DNA of 64,000 nucleotides from Nonomuraea turcica (GTDB lineage Bacteria > Actinomycetota > Actinomycetes > Streptosporangiales > Streptosporangiaceae), in NCBI RefSeq assembly GCF_030718205.1, contig NZ_JAUZQF010000002.1, positions 248,001 to 312,000 on the forward strand. The letters run 5' to 3'. Under the pieces are notes generated by a model. That model did not search any database. It was given only the letters and a program-made list of their open reading frames with translations, and had not been told where the DNA came from. Below are positions 33,118 to 42,315 of this stretch, in pieces. Position numbers and translations under genes: made by a program. How positions within the stretch are numbered: position 1 is the stretch's first letter; every line of letters begins with the position of its first letter.

Positions 33118-34113
33118 ATGAACGCCATCAGGCTCACGCAATACGGCACCGGGGGCGGCTGCAGCTGCAAGATCCCTCCCGGCGAGTTAGAGGACCTGGT
33201 CGCCGGGCTCGCCCCGGTCTCGTCAGCGACGGCGGGCCGGATACTCCTGGGGATCGACCAGGGGGACGACGCCGCGGTGCTCCAGATGGACGGCGAAGGC
33301 CGGGCCATCGTCGCGACGACGGACTTCTTCACCCCTGTCGTGGACGATCCGTACGACTTCGGAAGGATCGCGGCCACGAACGCGCTCTCCGACGTCTACG
33401 CCGTCGGCGGCGAGCCCGTCATAGCCCTGAACCTCCTCGGCTGGCCCCGCGGCGTCCTCCCCCTGGAGCTCGCCCGCGAGGTGCTGCGCGGCGGGTCCGC
33501 GATGGCGCAGGCGGCGGGGTGCCATCTCGCGGGGGGCCACAGCATCGACGACCCCCACCCCAAGTACGGGCTGGCCGTCACGGGCCTGGCCGACCCCGGC
33601 CGGCTGCTGCGCGTGGACGCGGGCGAGCCCGGGCTCCCCCTCACCCTGACCAAGCCCCTCGGCCTCGGGGTGCTCAACACGCGGCACAAGGCGACCGGGG
33701 AGGTCTTCCCCGAGGCGGTCGCCACGATGACGACCCTCAACCGTGACGCCTCCCGGCTCGCGCTGGCCGCCGGGATCCAGTGCGCCACGGACGTCACAGG
33801 TTTCGGCCTGCTCGGCCACCTCTACAAGCTGGCCAGGGCGAGCGGCGTGACCGCGGTCGTCCACAGCGCCGCCGTCCCCTACCTGGACGGAGCCCGCGAG
33901 GCCATCCGCGACGGTTACGTCAGTGGCGGATCCCGGAGGAACCTCGACTGGGTCTCCCCCCATGGCGACTTCGGCGGCCTGCCGGAGGACGAGCTGCTGC
34001 TCCTCGCCGACGCGCAGACCTCGGGAGGCCTGCTCGTCGCGGGCGAGATCCCCGGATTCCCGGTGATTGGCGAACTCGTCCCTCGCGGCGAACACCTGCT
34101 GATCGTGAAATAG
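33118..34113 (+). CDS. selD: Selenide, water dikinase (selenophosphate synthetase)
   Basis: This is a 331-residue enzyme that makes selenophosphate from selenide and ATP. The N-terminal loop GGGCSCKIPP holds the active-site Cys (residue 15, in place of Sec) and the Lys at 18. GIDQGDDAAVL, TTDFFTPVVDDPYDFGRIAA, GGHSIDDPHPKYGL and DVTGFGLLGH are the ATP- and metal-binding landmarks. Length is close to the family norm of ~345. The ATG at 33118 has an AAGGTGG site. No selA, selB, tRNA-Sec or selenoprotein gene is visible in the window, so its partners must lie elsewhere. A strong bidirectional terminator follows. Confidence 0.93.
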   Translation: MNAIRLTQYGTGGGCSCKIPPGELEDLVAGLAPVSSATAGRILLGIDQGDDAAVLQMDGEGRAIVATTDFFTPVVDDPYDFGRIAATNALSDVYAVGGEPVIALNLLGWPRGVLPLELAREVLRGGSAMAQAAGCHLAGGHSIDDPHPKYGLAVTGLADPGRLLRVDAGEPGLPLTLTKPLGLGVLNTRHKATGEVFPEAVATMTTLNRDASRLALAAGIQCATDVTGFGLLGHLYKLARASGVTAVVHSAAVPYLDGAREAIRDGYVSGGSRRNLDWVSPHGDFGGLPEDELLLLADAQTSGGLLVAGEIPGFPVIGELVPRGEHLLIVK

Positions 34114-34142
34114 CCGCGCTGATCGTGAACGAGCCGTGAGGC

Positions 34143-34170
34143 CCGGCTCGGGCAACCGCGCCCGAGCCGG
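34143..34170. terminator. Bidirectional terminator between selD and the PARG gene
   Basis: CCGGCTCGGGC (34143-34153) pairs perfectly with GCCCGAGCCGG (34160-34170) across a six-base loop. It lies between two convergent stops. Confidence 0.85.
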
Positions 34171-34175
34171 CACCT

Positions 34176-35009
34176 TCAGGTTCGCGAGGTCGGGAACCGC
34201 TCGGCGAACGCGGCGCGGTTCGCCGAGTCCGGCATCCGGTCCCATACGGCGAACACCACCCGCTCGAACACCGCCGCGAAGGCGCCGCCCCCGGTCAGGT
34301 GGGCGTGGAAGGCCCCGGCGACCTCGCGTGGATCGTTGCGGAACACACCGCAGCCCCACGCCCCGAGCACCAGCGCGCGGGCGCCATGATGCGCCGCCAC
34401 GGCCAGGACGCGCCCCGCCCGCTCGTGGAGCGCCTGCCGGATCCGCTCACCCGCACCCGGGTCGCGGCGCAGCACCTGGCCGGCGTTGGGCGCCGGTGAG
34501 GTGAGGAACGAGACCAGGAATGGCTCGGCCAGCAGCCGGCCGCCCTCGTCACGGTGCACCGGCACGCCGGGCGACCAGATGACGCGGTGGCTGTAGAGAA
34601 GATCGGGCGAGGCCCGGTGCGCGGCGTAGTAATCGGGCGCCTGGAGAAGGCACGGGTAGAGCAGGGCGTGGCGGCACAGGTCCTCCTCCTGGGCCTTCGC
34701 GCCGCCGAGGTAGCCACCTCCTGGGTTGCGCGCGGAGGCGAAGTTCAGCACGGCGATCCCGGCCGCCCCCTCCCGGTGCAGCCGCCGCGCCGCCTGCAGG
34801 CTGCTCTCGCCGGTGACCTCGAAGACCGTCCGGTACGCACCGGCCACCGGCCGATCCAGGGGGCCGTCCGGCGGGTGACTCACGGTTGCGGCAACCGCGG
34901 CCCGCAGCACGGCACCCACATCCACGGCCGTGCCGTCGGCGGCCGAGTACGAGCCTTCGGCAACGATCCGCTCGTTGTCGGCCGCGACCTGGCGCAATCT
35001 TCCACTCAC
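34176..35009 (-). CDS. Bacterial poly(ADP-ribose) glycohydrolase-like macrodomain protein (DUF2263/TIGR02452)
   Basis: This 277-residue cytoplasmic protein has the bacterial PARG signature: GGG at residues 97-99 and QEE at 107-109, seven residues apart, inside NPGGGYLGGAKAQEEDLCR. VLNFASARNPGG before it and LVLGAWGCGVFRNDP later are macrodomain core strands. Bacterial PARGs of this type release ADP-ribose from poly(ADP-ribose). No PARP-like gene is visible nearby. The start is a GTG at 35009 with a weak AGGG site. It follows GH127 by 29 bp, so it may be read through from that operon. Confidence 0.87.
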   Translation of the reverse strand: MSGRLRQVAADNERIVAEGSYSAADGTAVDVGAVLRAAVAATVSHPPDGPLDRPVAGAYRTVFEVTGESSLQAARRLHREGAAGIAVLNFASARNPGGGYLGGAKAQEEDLCRHALLYPCLLQAPDYYAAHRASPDLLYSHRVIWSPGVPVHRDEGGRLLAEPFLVSFLTSPAPNAGQVLRRDPGAGERIRQALHERAGRVLAVAAHHGARALVLGAWGCGVFRNDPREVAGAFHAHLTGGGAFAAVFERVVFAVWDRMPDSANRAAFAERFPTSRT

Positions 35010-35038
35010 GCGGCCCTATCGTAGATCGTCACCTCTGT

Positions 35039-37018
35039 TCATACGGAGTGGTTTTCTCCCGGCTTCGGCGCGGTCTGTGCGGGCGCCGCGCTGGGTCCGC
35101 CGCCGTCCCGGATCCAGACGGTCATGTCGGAGAGGCCGCGGTTGGCCCAGGAGAAGTAGGGCACCGCGGTCAGTGCGGCGCTCCGTTGGCCGGGCGAGTG
35201 GCTGCCGTACAGCTGGTCGCCGGCGGTGGCGTCGGCGGTGGCGTCGGCGTGCAGGGTGACCACGCCGGTCCGCTCGTCGGGGACTGCGCGGATGGGGACG
35301 TCGCGGGCGAGGGCGAGGGTGTGGACGGCGTGGTCGTGGTCGACGCCCTCCAGGCAGAACACGACCGGCCCGCGCTCGAGGGCGACCTTACCGGCGGCGG
35401 AGGCGACGGCGGGGTGTGCCCAGGTCCGGCGGACTTCCATGCCGAGGTCGATCTCGACCAGGTCGCCGGCCCGCCAGCGGCGGGACAGGGTGAGGTAGCC
35501 GTCGCGCAGGATGGGCTGGTGAACGGGTTCGCCGTTGACGGAGACGGCGGGTTGCCGGCTCCAGCCGGGGATGCGGATGGCCAGGGTGAACTCGGCTTCG
35601 TCGTCGGCAGGGGCGACAGTGACGGTGAGGCGGCCGTCTCGGGGATAGCTGGTGTCCTGGCGGAGGGTGACCTCACCTCCGGAGAGGGTGAAGCGTCCGG
35701 TGCCGGCCACGTACAGGTTGACGACGGCTTCGTTGGGTCCCTGGGCGTAGACGTAGCGGCCGAGCTCGCTGATCAGCCGGGCGAGGTTGGGCGGGCAGCA
35801 GGCGCAGTCGAACCATTCCTGCCGGGCGACGGTGCCGCCGCTCGCGAGGGGGTTGCCGTAGAAGTAGCGGGTGCCGTCGGCGGAGGCGCCGCTGAGGACG
35901 CCGTTGTACAGGGCGCGTTCGAGAGTGTCGATGTAGTGGCCGTGGCCGGTGAGGTTGCTCATCCGCTGCGCCCATTGGACGAGACCGATGGAGGCGCAGG
36001 TTTCGGCGTAGCCGTGGGCGTCGGGCAGGTCGTAGGCGGGTCCGAAGCCCTCGATGCTGGGGTCGGAGCCCATTCCGCCGGTGATGTACAGCTTCTTGGT
36101 GGTGAGGTTGGTCCACAGTCGCCGCACGGCTTGGAGCAGCCGGTCGTCGCCGTACTCATCGGCCAGGTCGGTCATCGCGCTGTACATGTACATGGCGCGG
36201 ACCGAGTGGCCGACGACCTCGGCTTGGTCGGCCACGGGCTGGTGGCTCTGGTTGTACTCGCCGAACCGCCGCGTCTGCTCGGGTCGCCGGGGCAGCGTGG
36301 TGCCGAAGTAGCCCGGGGTGCCGCGGCGCTGCAGCTCCAGCTCGAAGTAGTAGGGCTGCTGTCCGCGCCACTCGATGAGCCGCCGGCTGAGGCCGAGGTA
36401 GCGGCGCTCGCCGGTGACGCGGTAGAGCTTGACCAGCGCGAGCTCGATCTCCTGGTGCCCGTCATAGCCTCCGGCGCAGGGGCCGTCGGGGCTGAAGACG
36501 GTGTCGATCAGGTCGGCGTAGCGCCGCACGATGTCGAGCAGCCGGGTCTTGCCGGTCGCCTCGAAGTGGGCGACGCCGGCTTCGATGAGATGGCCGGCGC
36601 AGTAGAGCTCGTGGGCGTCGCGCAGGTCGGTGAAGCGCTGTCCCGGCTTGACGACGGTGAAGTACACGTTGAGGTAGCCGTCGTCCTGCTGCGCACCGGC
36701 CAGCAGCTCGATCGCCTCGTCGACGGCCTGGTCCAGCTCGGGGTCATCGGTGGTGGCCAGGCAGTGGCTCGCGGCCTCGATCCACTTGGCGACGTCGCTC
36801 TCCCAGAAGATGTGCGGCTCGTGCGGGTCCCCCGGCCGCCACGTCAGGGTCAGCGCGTCGAACTGCTGACCGGGCCGGCGCATCTGGCCTTCTTGCTGCC
36901 GCAGCGTACGAGTGCGGATCAGCTCACGGCGCGGCGTCCAGAACCGGTCATCAATGGTCACGGCGGTCAGCGGCAGCGGTTCACGCGTGCGCATGGCAGC
37001 GGCAGAAGCGATAGTCAT
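35039..37018 (-). CDS. GH127 beta-L-arabinofuranosidase
   Basis: This is a 659-residue cytoplasmic enzyme of family GH127 that cleaves beta-L-arabinofuranosides from arabino-oligosaccharides. The zinc/nucleophile site is complete: Glu339 and Cys341 in AETCAS and Cys407/Cys408 in CACCPPN, matching the reference HypBA1 pattern; SIEGFGPAYDLP supplies the probable acid/base Glu323. There is no signal peptide, so substrates must be imported, probably by the operon's own ABC system. The ATG at 37018 has a GGGAG site; an in-frame ATG at 37030 overlaps that site. It is the last gene of the 41159-35039 operon. Confidence 0.93.
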   Translation of the reverse strand: MTIASAAAMRTREPLPLTAVTIDDRFWTPRRELIRTRTLRQQEGQMRRPGQQFDALTLTWRPGDPHEPHIFWESDVAKWIEAASHCLATTDDPELDQAVDEAIELLAGAQQDDGYLNVYFTVVKPGQRFTDLRDAHELYCAGHLIEAGVAHFEATGKTRLLDIVRRYADLIDTVFSPDGPCAGGYDGHQEIELALVKLYRVTGERRYLGLSRRLIEWRGQQPYYFELELQRRGTPGYFGTTLPRRPEQTRRFGEYNQSHQPVADQAEVVGHSVRAMYMYSAMTDLADEYGDDRLLQAVRRLWTNLTTKKLYITGGMGSDPSIEGFGPAYDLPDAHGYAETCASIGLVQWAQRMSNLTGHGHYIDTLERALYNGVLSGASADGTRYFYGNPLASGGTVARQEWFDCACCPPNLARLISELGRYVYAQGPNEAVVNLYVAGTGRFTLSGGEVTLRQDTSYPRDGRLTVTVAPADDEAEFTLAIRIPGWSRQPAVSVNGEPVHQPILRDGYLTLSRRWRAGDLVEIDLGMEVRRTWAHPAVASAAGKVALERGPVVFCLEGVDHDHAVHTLALARDVPIRAVPDERTGVVTLHADATADATAGDQLYGSHSPGQRSAALTAVPYFSWANRGLSDMTVWIRDGGGPSAAPAQTAPKPGENHSV

Positions 37019-37064
37019 GAAGGCTCCCATCGAGGTTGTCCAAAAGGCTGATCTCCGCAGCCTG

Positions 37065-37673
37065 TCACGAGGCCGGAGCGGTAGGGAGGACCGTGGTGCC
37101 CCAGACGTAGGCGAAAGAGACGAAAGCGGGCAGTGCCACGCCGAAGACGGGAACCAGCCCCGGGACGACGTAGTACACGCACAGGATCACGCCGACCGCG
37201 AGCAGTGTCACCATCGCCTGCACCGGGCGGGCGAGGACTAGGATCGCGCTGCGGCGGACGAGCGCCAACGGTCCTTCGGCGAAGTGGGCGGCCAGGATCC
37301 ACACGTTCGCACTCATACCCGACACGAACAGGGTGATCAGCCAGAGGGCCGCGCCGAGCAACGGCTCGACGACACCGAGGTCGGCGGTTTCGAGGAGTCG
37401 CCGGTCCACCAGGAGCACCGCCCAGGCCGCCGTGAAGACGTACCCCACCACGTTGGCGGTGCGGAACTCCTGCCGCCAGAGCCGGCGGAATTCACCAGGC
37501 CGGGTGGACCCGAGGAGCTCGCGGCGGATGACGCCGTACACGGCGGCGGTCGCCGGGAAGACACCGAGCACGATGCCACCGGCCAGGCTCCAGAACACCC
37601 ACAGCAGGTGCAGCTTGAGCAGCAGCAGGCCCACCTCGCCCGCCCTCGTGTGCCAGGTGAGGACGCGTTTCAT
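37065..37673 (-). CDS. YesL-family (DUF624) membrane protein
   Basis: This 202-residue protein has five to six hydrophobic helices and the YesL/DUF624 pattern (WVFWSLAGGIVLGVFPATAAVY near the N-terminus). YesL proteins sit in operons with LplB/YtcP-type sugar transporters, as here, but their role is not known. The ATG at 37673 shares one base with the stop of the permease gene (TGATG), so it is co-translated. Confidence 0.88.
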   Translation of the reverse strand: MKRVLTWHTRAGEVGLLLLKLHLLWVFWSLAGGIVLGVFPATAAVYGVIRRELLGSTRPGEFRRLWRQEFRTANVVGYVFTAAWAVLLVDRRLLETADLGVVEPLLGAALWLITLFVSGMSANVWILAAHFAEGPLALVRRSAILVLARPVQAMVTLLAVGVILCVYYVVPGLVPVFGVALPAFVSFAYVWGTTVLPTAPAS

Positions 37674-38596
37674 CAGCCTTTCACCGACCCGATGAGCACG
37701 CCCTTCTCGAAGTAGCGCTGAAGGAACGGATAGAGCACCAGGACCGGGAGACTGGAGACGACGATCACACCGTACTTGATCTGGTCGGCATACTGCTGGT
37801 CATAGCCGACGCCGCTGCCTCCGCCGGTTCCGGCGCCACCGGCGAACGCCTGATTGGACAGCAGGATGTCACGCAGCACGATCTGCAGCGGCTGCAGGCT
37901 GTTGTCGCGGACGAACACCAGGCCGGTGAAGAAATCGTTCCAGTGCTGGACCAGGTAGTACAGGCCGATGACCGAGATGATCGCCTTGGACAGTGGCAGC
38001 GCGACCCTGGCGAAATACTGCAGATAGGAAACCCCGTCGATCATCGCCGCCTCGAACAGCTCCTTCGGCAGCGAGTGCTCGAAGAACGCGCGGGCGATGA
38101 TGAGGTTGTAGACGTTCACCGCGGGCGGCAGGATGAACACGAGCCAGTTGTCCAGCAGGCCGAGATCGCGATAGAGCAGATACGTCGGGATCAGACCACC
38201 GTTGAAGAACAGCGTGAACACGAAGAACAGCATGAGGACCCGCCGCGGGCGAAACTCCGGCCGCGACAACGCGTACGCCGCCGGGAGGGTCACGACGAGG
38301 TTCAGCGCGGTTCCGACCACGCTGTAGAGCAACGTGTTGCCATAGCCCGTCCAGATCCGATCGTCGTCGAAGATCTGCTGATACCCGAAGAAGTTCACCT
38401 CTTTCGGCCACAACCACACCTCGCCGGTGGAGATGAGGGACGGGTTGCTCACCGAAGCGATCATCACGAAGTAGACCGGGTAGACGACGGCGAAGAGGAT
38501 CGCCACGCACAACAGGCCGAAGACGAGCATGAAGACGACGTCGCCCGGTGTCTTGTTGCGGAGGAATCCCTTGCTCTGCACGTGGGTCGCGCTCAC
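37673..38596 (-). CDS. Carbohydrate ABC permease, LplC/YtcP type
   Basis: This is a 307-residue CUT1 permease with about six helices (VVFMLVFGLLCVAILFAVV first) and an EAA loop (ELFEAAMIDGVSYLQYF). It has the longer C-terminal insertion rich in Gly (GGAGTGGGSGVGYDQQY) seen in LplC-like proteins. The GTG start at 38596 overlaps the LplB-like stop (GTGA). No ATPase gene is in the operon. Confidence 0.92.
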   Translation of the reverse strand: MSATHVQSKGFLRNKTPGDVVFMLVFGLLCVAILFAVVYPVYFVMIASVSNPSLISTGEVWLWPKEVNFFGYQQIFDDDRIWTGYGNTLLYSVVGTALNLVVTLPAAYALSRPEFRPRRVLMLFFVFTLFFNGGLIPTYLLYRDLGLLDNWLVFILPPAVNVYNLIIARAFFEHSLPKELFEAAMIDGVSYLQYFARVALPLSKAIISVIGLYYLVQHWNDFFTGLVFVRDNSLQPLQIVLRDILLSNQAFAGGAGTGGGSGVGYDQQYADQIKYGVIVVSSLPVLVLYPFLQRYFEKGVLIGSVKG

Positions 38597-39561
38597 CACA
38601 GGCTCCAGTTCGATACGCGGCGGGCGATCGCGTTCGCGGCGATCAGGAACACGAAGTTGATGACCGTGTTGAACAGGCCGATCGCGGTGGCGTAGCTGAA
38701 CTGCGTGCTGAGGATGCCGATCTTGTAGACATACGTCGCGATGACCTCGGACACCGGCAGGTTCAGGGTGTTCTGCATCAGCCACACCTTCTCGAACCCG
38801 GTGTTCAGCACACCGCCCATGGTGAGGATGAGCAGGACCACCATGGTCGGCACGATGCTGGGGACGTCGACGTGCCGGATGAGCTGCAGCCGATTCGCGC
38901 CGTCCACCTTGGCCGCCTCGTACAGCTGAGGGTCGACACGCGACAGCGCGGCGAGGTAGATAATGCTGTTCCACCCGCAGTGCTGCCACACGTCGGAGAT
39001 CACGTACACCGGCACGAAGACCGACGTGTCGCCTAGGAGGTTCACTCCGTCGAGGCCGAAGACGGCCAAGACCTGAGTGAGCAGTCCGGTGGACGGGTTG
39101 AGGAACGCCTGCAGCATGCCGACGATGACGACGATCGAGATGAAGTGCGGCAGGTACGTCGCCGTCTGCATGAGCCTCTTGCGCCGGCCGCCGGCGATCT
39201 GGTTGATCATCAGCGCCAGCACGATCGGTGCCACGAACCCGACCACCAGCGTGGTAATGCTGATGACGAACGTGTTCCGCAGCAACGTCCAGAACATCGG
39301 GCTGTCGAAGAACTGCTGGAAGTACTTCAGGCCGGCCCATTGCCCGCCGGTGAGACCCGCCGTGAAGTCGAACTCGCGGAAGGCCAGCTGGATGCCGTAC
39401 ATCGGCACGTACATGAACAGGCCGACGAACCCCACGGCCGGCAGGACCATGAGCCATAGTTGCCAGTACCTGCTCACATGCCGGCCGAGGCCCAGACGGG
39501 ATCGCCTCTGGGCCACCGCCACCGCCACCGGCTTGCGGGCTGCGACAAGAGTCTCCGTCAT
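38593..39561 (-). CDS. ABC permease, LplB type
   Basis: This is a 322-residue LplB-like CUT1 permease. After a basic N-terminus come about six helices; LMVLPAVGFVGLFMYVPMYG and the EAA loop QLYEAAKVDGANRLQL are diagnostic. The ATG at 39561 shares a base with the binding-protein stop (TGATG). It pairs with the LplC-like subunit downstream. Confidence 0.92.
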   Translation of the reverse strand: MTETLVAARKPVAVAVAQRRSRLGLGRHVSRYWQLWLMVLPAVGFVGLFMYVPMYGIQLAFREFDFTAGLTGGQWAGLKYFQQFFDSPMFWTLLRNTFVISITTLVVGFVAPIVLALMINQIAGGRRKRLMQTATYLPHFISIVVIVGMLQAFLNPSTGLLTQVLAVFGLDGVNLLGDTSVFVPVYVISDVWQHCGWNSIIYLAALSRVDPQLYEAAKVDGANRLQLIRHVDVPSIVPTMVVLLILTMGGVLNTGFEKVWLMQNTLNLPVSEVIATYVYKIGILSTQFSYATAIGLFNTVINFVFLIAANAIARRVSNWSLW

Positions 39562-41159
39562 CAGCGCGTCTTCATGTACTCGTCGTAGTAACGCTGGTAG
39601 ATGTCGATGTTCTTCTGGAGGCCGGCGTTCTGGATCTGCTGAACGTACTTGTCCCACTGATCCTCGATGCCGCCCTTGGTGATCCACTCGGCGAACTTCG
39701 GCATCGTGGAGTTGGAGATCGTGGTGTTGTTCAGCGCCAGCTGATTCGTGTCCTCAGGCGTCATCTGGATGAACTGGAACGGATAGACGTCCTTGGCCGG
39801 ATCCATGTTCGCCAGCGCCTTCTCCAGCGGCTTCGTCTGCTCGACGGCCTCGTCCAGGTCGGCCGGCAGCTTCAGCTCGATGTCGTCCCGGATCCAGGTC
39901 GGCCCCGCGTCCGCGATGGTGACCGTCCACTTCCAGGTCGACGGGTCGGTCTTGGGATCGGCCGGCGGGAGCACCTCGTACTCGTTGTCGCTGATCTTCT
40001 TGACGTACCGGCCGAGATCGCCGAACAGCACTTGCAGCGACATCTCCTTGTCATAGAAGGCGTTGATGACCTTGAGCGCCGCTTGCTTGTTGCTCGCCTT
40101 CGCGGACATGACGATCTGGTTCGATGGGAAGTTCTCGTTGTTGGAGTCGTACGTCCAGGCCACCGGCGTCGTCTGGCCGGCCTCCGCGAGCAGCGGCGGC
40201 ATCGCGACGTACTGGTCGGCCAGCTGGGCGCCGAACCGGTCGCTGGCCGTCCAGCCCCAGCTGAAGCCGACTTTGGCCACGTCTCCGGAACCGCGGCCGA
40301 CCGCCTGGTACGCCGAGTAGTCCTGCGTCATGACGTTCTTGCTGATCAGGCCCGCGGCGTAGCAGCGGTGGAGGAACTGGACCACCCGCTTGTAGCGGTC
40401 GTCGACGAGGAAATTGCCGACCTTGCCGTCCTCGAGGAAATAGCCCTGGCCACCGCCGCCCGCGATCGGCAGGCCGAGGCTGCCGAGCAGCACACTGGGC
40501 TGGAAGTACCCGAAGCCGTCCGTGCCGACCGGCGACCAGTCCATCGGGATCTCGTCGTTCTTGTCACCGTTCCCGTTGGCGTCCTGTTCCTTGAACGCGA
40601 CGAGCACGGTGTAGAGCTCATCCCAGGTGGTCGGCATCTCCAAGCCGAGGTTGTCGAGCCACTGCTTGTTGATGTACTGGTGCGTGACGGTCTTCGGCCA
40701 GAACCGCTTGTAGCCCGGGATCGCGTAGACCTCGCCGGTGGTCAGCGTGGCCATCGACTTCAGCTCCGGCTTCGCCGCGAACAAGGCCTTCACGTTGGGC
40801 AACGCGTCCAGGTCGTCGGCCACGTTCTCGAACAGCGTCCGGTACGTGCCCATGTCGGCATTGGTGATCGCGTTGGTGCCGACGATCAGGTCCGGCACGT
40901 CGCCGGCCGCCAGCATGGTGGACTTCTTCTGGTCCCAGTCGGCCGAGATCTCCTGCCACTGGATCTTCACACCGGCGATCTTCTCCAGCTGCTTGGTCCA
41001 CTCCATCGTGTTCATCGGCTTGGTCAACGCATGCTTGTTGACCAAGATCCGCAGTGTGTTCGGATCGCTCGAGGAGTTCTTGCCGGAGCAGCCGGCGAGT
41101 GCGGTGAGCCCGGCAGCGACGACGAAGGCCCGGCGGGACATAGCGGGTGGAGTGGCCAT
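39561..41159 (-). CDS. Extracellular solute-binding lipoprotein, LplA type
   Basis: This is a 532-residue lipoprotein. A twin-arginine-like leader (MSRRAFVVAAGLTALAGC) ends in the lipobox LAGC at about residue 24. The large size and the DANGNGDKNDEIPM motif, typical of LplA/YtcQ proteins, separate it from ordinary maltose-type binders. It should capture oligosaccharides, and the GH127 gene at the operon end suggests arabino-oligosaccharides. The ATG at 41159 has an AAGGAGG site. Expression starts from the palindrome-marked promoter just upstream. Confidence 0.93.
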   Translation of the reverse strand: MATPPAMSRRAFVVAAGLTALAGCSGKNSSSDPNTLRILVNKHALTKPMNTMEWTKQLEKIAGVKIQWQEISADWDQKKSTMLAAGDVPDLIVGTNAITNADMGTYRTLFENVADDLDALPNVKALFAAKPELKSMATLTTGEVYAIPGYKRFWPKTVTHQYINKQWLDNLGLEMPTTWDELYTVLVAFKEQDANGNGDKNDEIPMDWSPVGTDGFGYFQPSVLLGSLGLPIAGGGGQGYFLEDGKVGNFLVDDRYKRVVQFLHRCYAAGLISKNVMTQDYSAYQAVGRGSGDVAKVGFSWGWTASDRFGAQLADQYVAMPPLLAEAGQTTPVAWTYDSNNENFPSNQIVMSAKASNKQAALKVINAFYDKEMSLQVLFGDLGRYVKKISDNEYEVLPPADPKTDPSTWKWTVTIADAGPTWIRDDIELKLPADLDEAVEQTKPLEKALANMDPAKDVYPFQFIQMTPEDTNQLALNNTTISNSTMPKFAEWITKGGIEDQWDKYVQQIQNAGLQKNIDIYQRYYDEYMKTR

Positions 41160-41193
41160 GTGGTCCTCCTTGGGGGGACGGAGGGAGTGACCT

Positions 41194-41241
41194 CGCTGAA
41201 ATGTTTCAGCGATGTTAGGTGCGGCCATTCAGCGTTGTCAA
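41194..41241 (-). promoter_or_regulatory. Promoter with a perfect 18-bp operator at the start site
   Basis: On the minus strand TTGACA (41241-41236) and TAACAT (41217-41212) are spaced by 18 bases. Immediately after the -10, CGCTGAAA-TG-TTTCAGCG (41194-41211) is a perfect 8+8 bp palindrome with a two-base centre, so it covers the transcription start. LacI-family repressors commonly bind GAAA/TTTC dyads, and two lacI genes lie directly upstream. Confidence 0.8.
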
Positions 41242-41295
41242 TGACAAGACAATCGAGGCGACGAGGACCGGCGAGTCAAGGTGTCGAAGGGTGGA

Positions 41296-42315
41296 TCAGG
41301 CCGGTGCGGACGAGTCGCGGAGCACCAAGTGCATACCGGTGTGCACCTGCCGGGCCGCGCCGTCGTAACCGTCGAGGCGCTCGATGAGCAGGTGGAGGGC
41401 GGCGGCCACCATCTCGCCCTGGTCGGGGCTCACCGTCGACAGCGACGGAACGGTGAACTCACCTTCGTCCGTGTCGTCGAAGCCGGTGACCGCGACATCC
41501 TCGGGGACGCGGATCCCGTGCGCGTGCAGGGACTTCAGCACGCCCACCGCTATCGTGTCGTTGACACACACCGCGGCGTCGAACCTGGGGCCGGAGCGCC
41601 GCAGCAGCCCTGCCATCGCCTCGTAACCCGAGGCCCTGCGGTCCCAGTCCGAGCTGTTGGCGACGAGCGACGGTTCAGGCTCGACGCCATACTCCTCCAG
41701 GGCGGCGGCGAACCCGGCGTACCTGTCGCCGGTCGGGACGACACCAGCCGGACCGTTCCAGACGAACGCGAGCCGACGCCGGCCGGTGGCGAGCAGATGC
41801 CGAGTGATCGCCACGAACCCCGCGTATTCCCCCATCAACACACAATCAAGCGTTTTGATCGGAGCGCCGCCGAGGGCCACCGCCGGACGCCGCAGGGCGG
41901 CACCGGCCAGTAACTCGTCGGACAGGTGGTGCGGGCAGATGATGACGCCGTCGACGTCGGCGGTCGTCACGCCGAGGACCGCGTCGCGTTCGCCGGCCCT
42001 GTCGGGGGCGATCCGCAGCGTGCTGGTGAACCCGCGCTCGGCCAGGGCGAGGATGAGACGCTCGGCGGTCTCCGCGAAGTAGGGCTGGTGGAGGTTCGGC
42101 ACGACGACGGCGATCCGGCCGGTGCGGCCGGAGGCGAGCCCACGTCCGGCCTGGCTCGTGGCATGTCCCACGTCGTAGCCGACCTCCGCGATCGCGGCCT
42201 GAACCTTGGCCCGGGTAGCGGCCGAGACATGCGGGCGTCCGAGGAGGACGTTGGACACGGTCTTGGCCGAGACCTCGGCCCGCGCCGCGACATCCGCGAG
42301 CGTCGGGCGCCTCAT
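41296..42315 (-). CDS. LacI-family transcriptional regulator (second of a tandem pair)
   Basis: This is a 339-residue repressor: HTH MRRPTLADVAARAEVSAKTV followed by VSNVLLGRPHVS and the sugar-sensing domain. The ATG at 42315 overlaps the stop of the preceding LacI gene by four bases (ATGA), so both are made together. It ends 55 bp from the LplA-operon -35 element and shares its direction. It is the nearer candidate for the 18-bp palindrome. Confidence 0.92.
   Translation of the reverse strand: MRRPTLADVAARAEVSAKTVSNVLLGRPHVSAATRAKVQAAIAEVGYDVGHATSQAGRGLASGRTGRIAVVVPNLHQPYFAETAERLILALAERGFTSTLRIAPDRAGERDAVLGVTTADVDGVIICPHHLSDELLAGAALRRPAVALGGAPIKTLDCVLMGEYAGFVAITRHLLATGRRRLAFVWNGPAGVVPTGDRYAGFAAALEEYGVEPEPSLVANSSDWDRRASGYEAMAGLLRRSGPRFDAAVCVNDTIAVGVLKSLHAHGIRVPEDVAVTGFDDTDEGEFTVPSLSTVSPDQGEMVAAALHLLIERLDGYDGAARQVHTGMHLVLRDSSAPA

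Noticed and set aside
33160..33180. Possible selenocysteine in SelD
   Set aside because: The active-site codons are TGC (Cys-Ser-Cys); there is no in-frame TGA.
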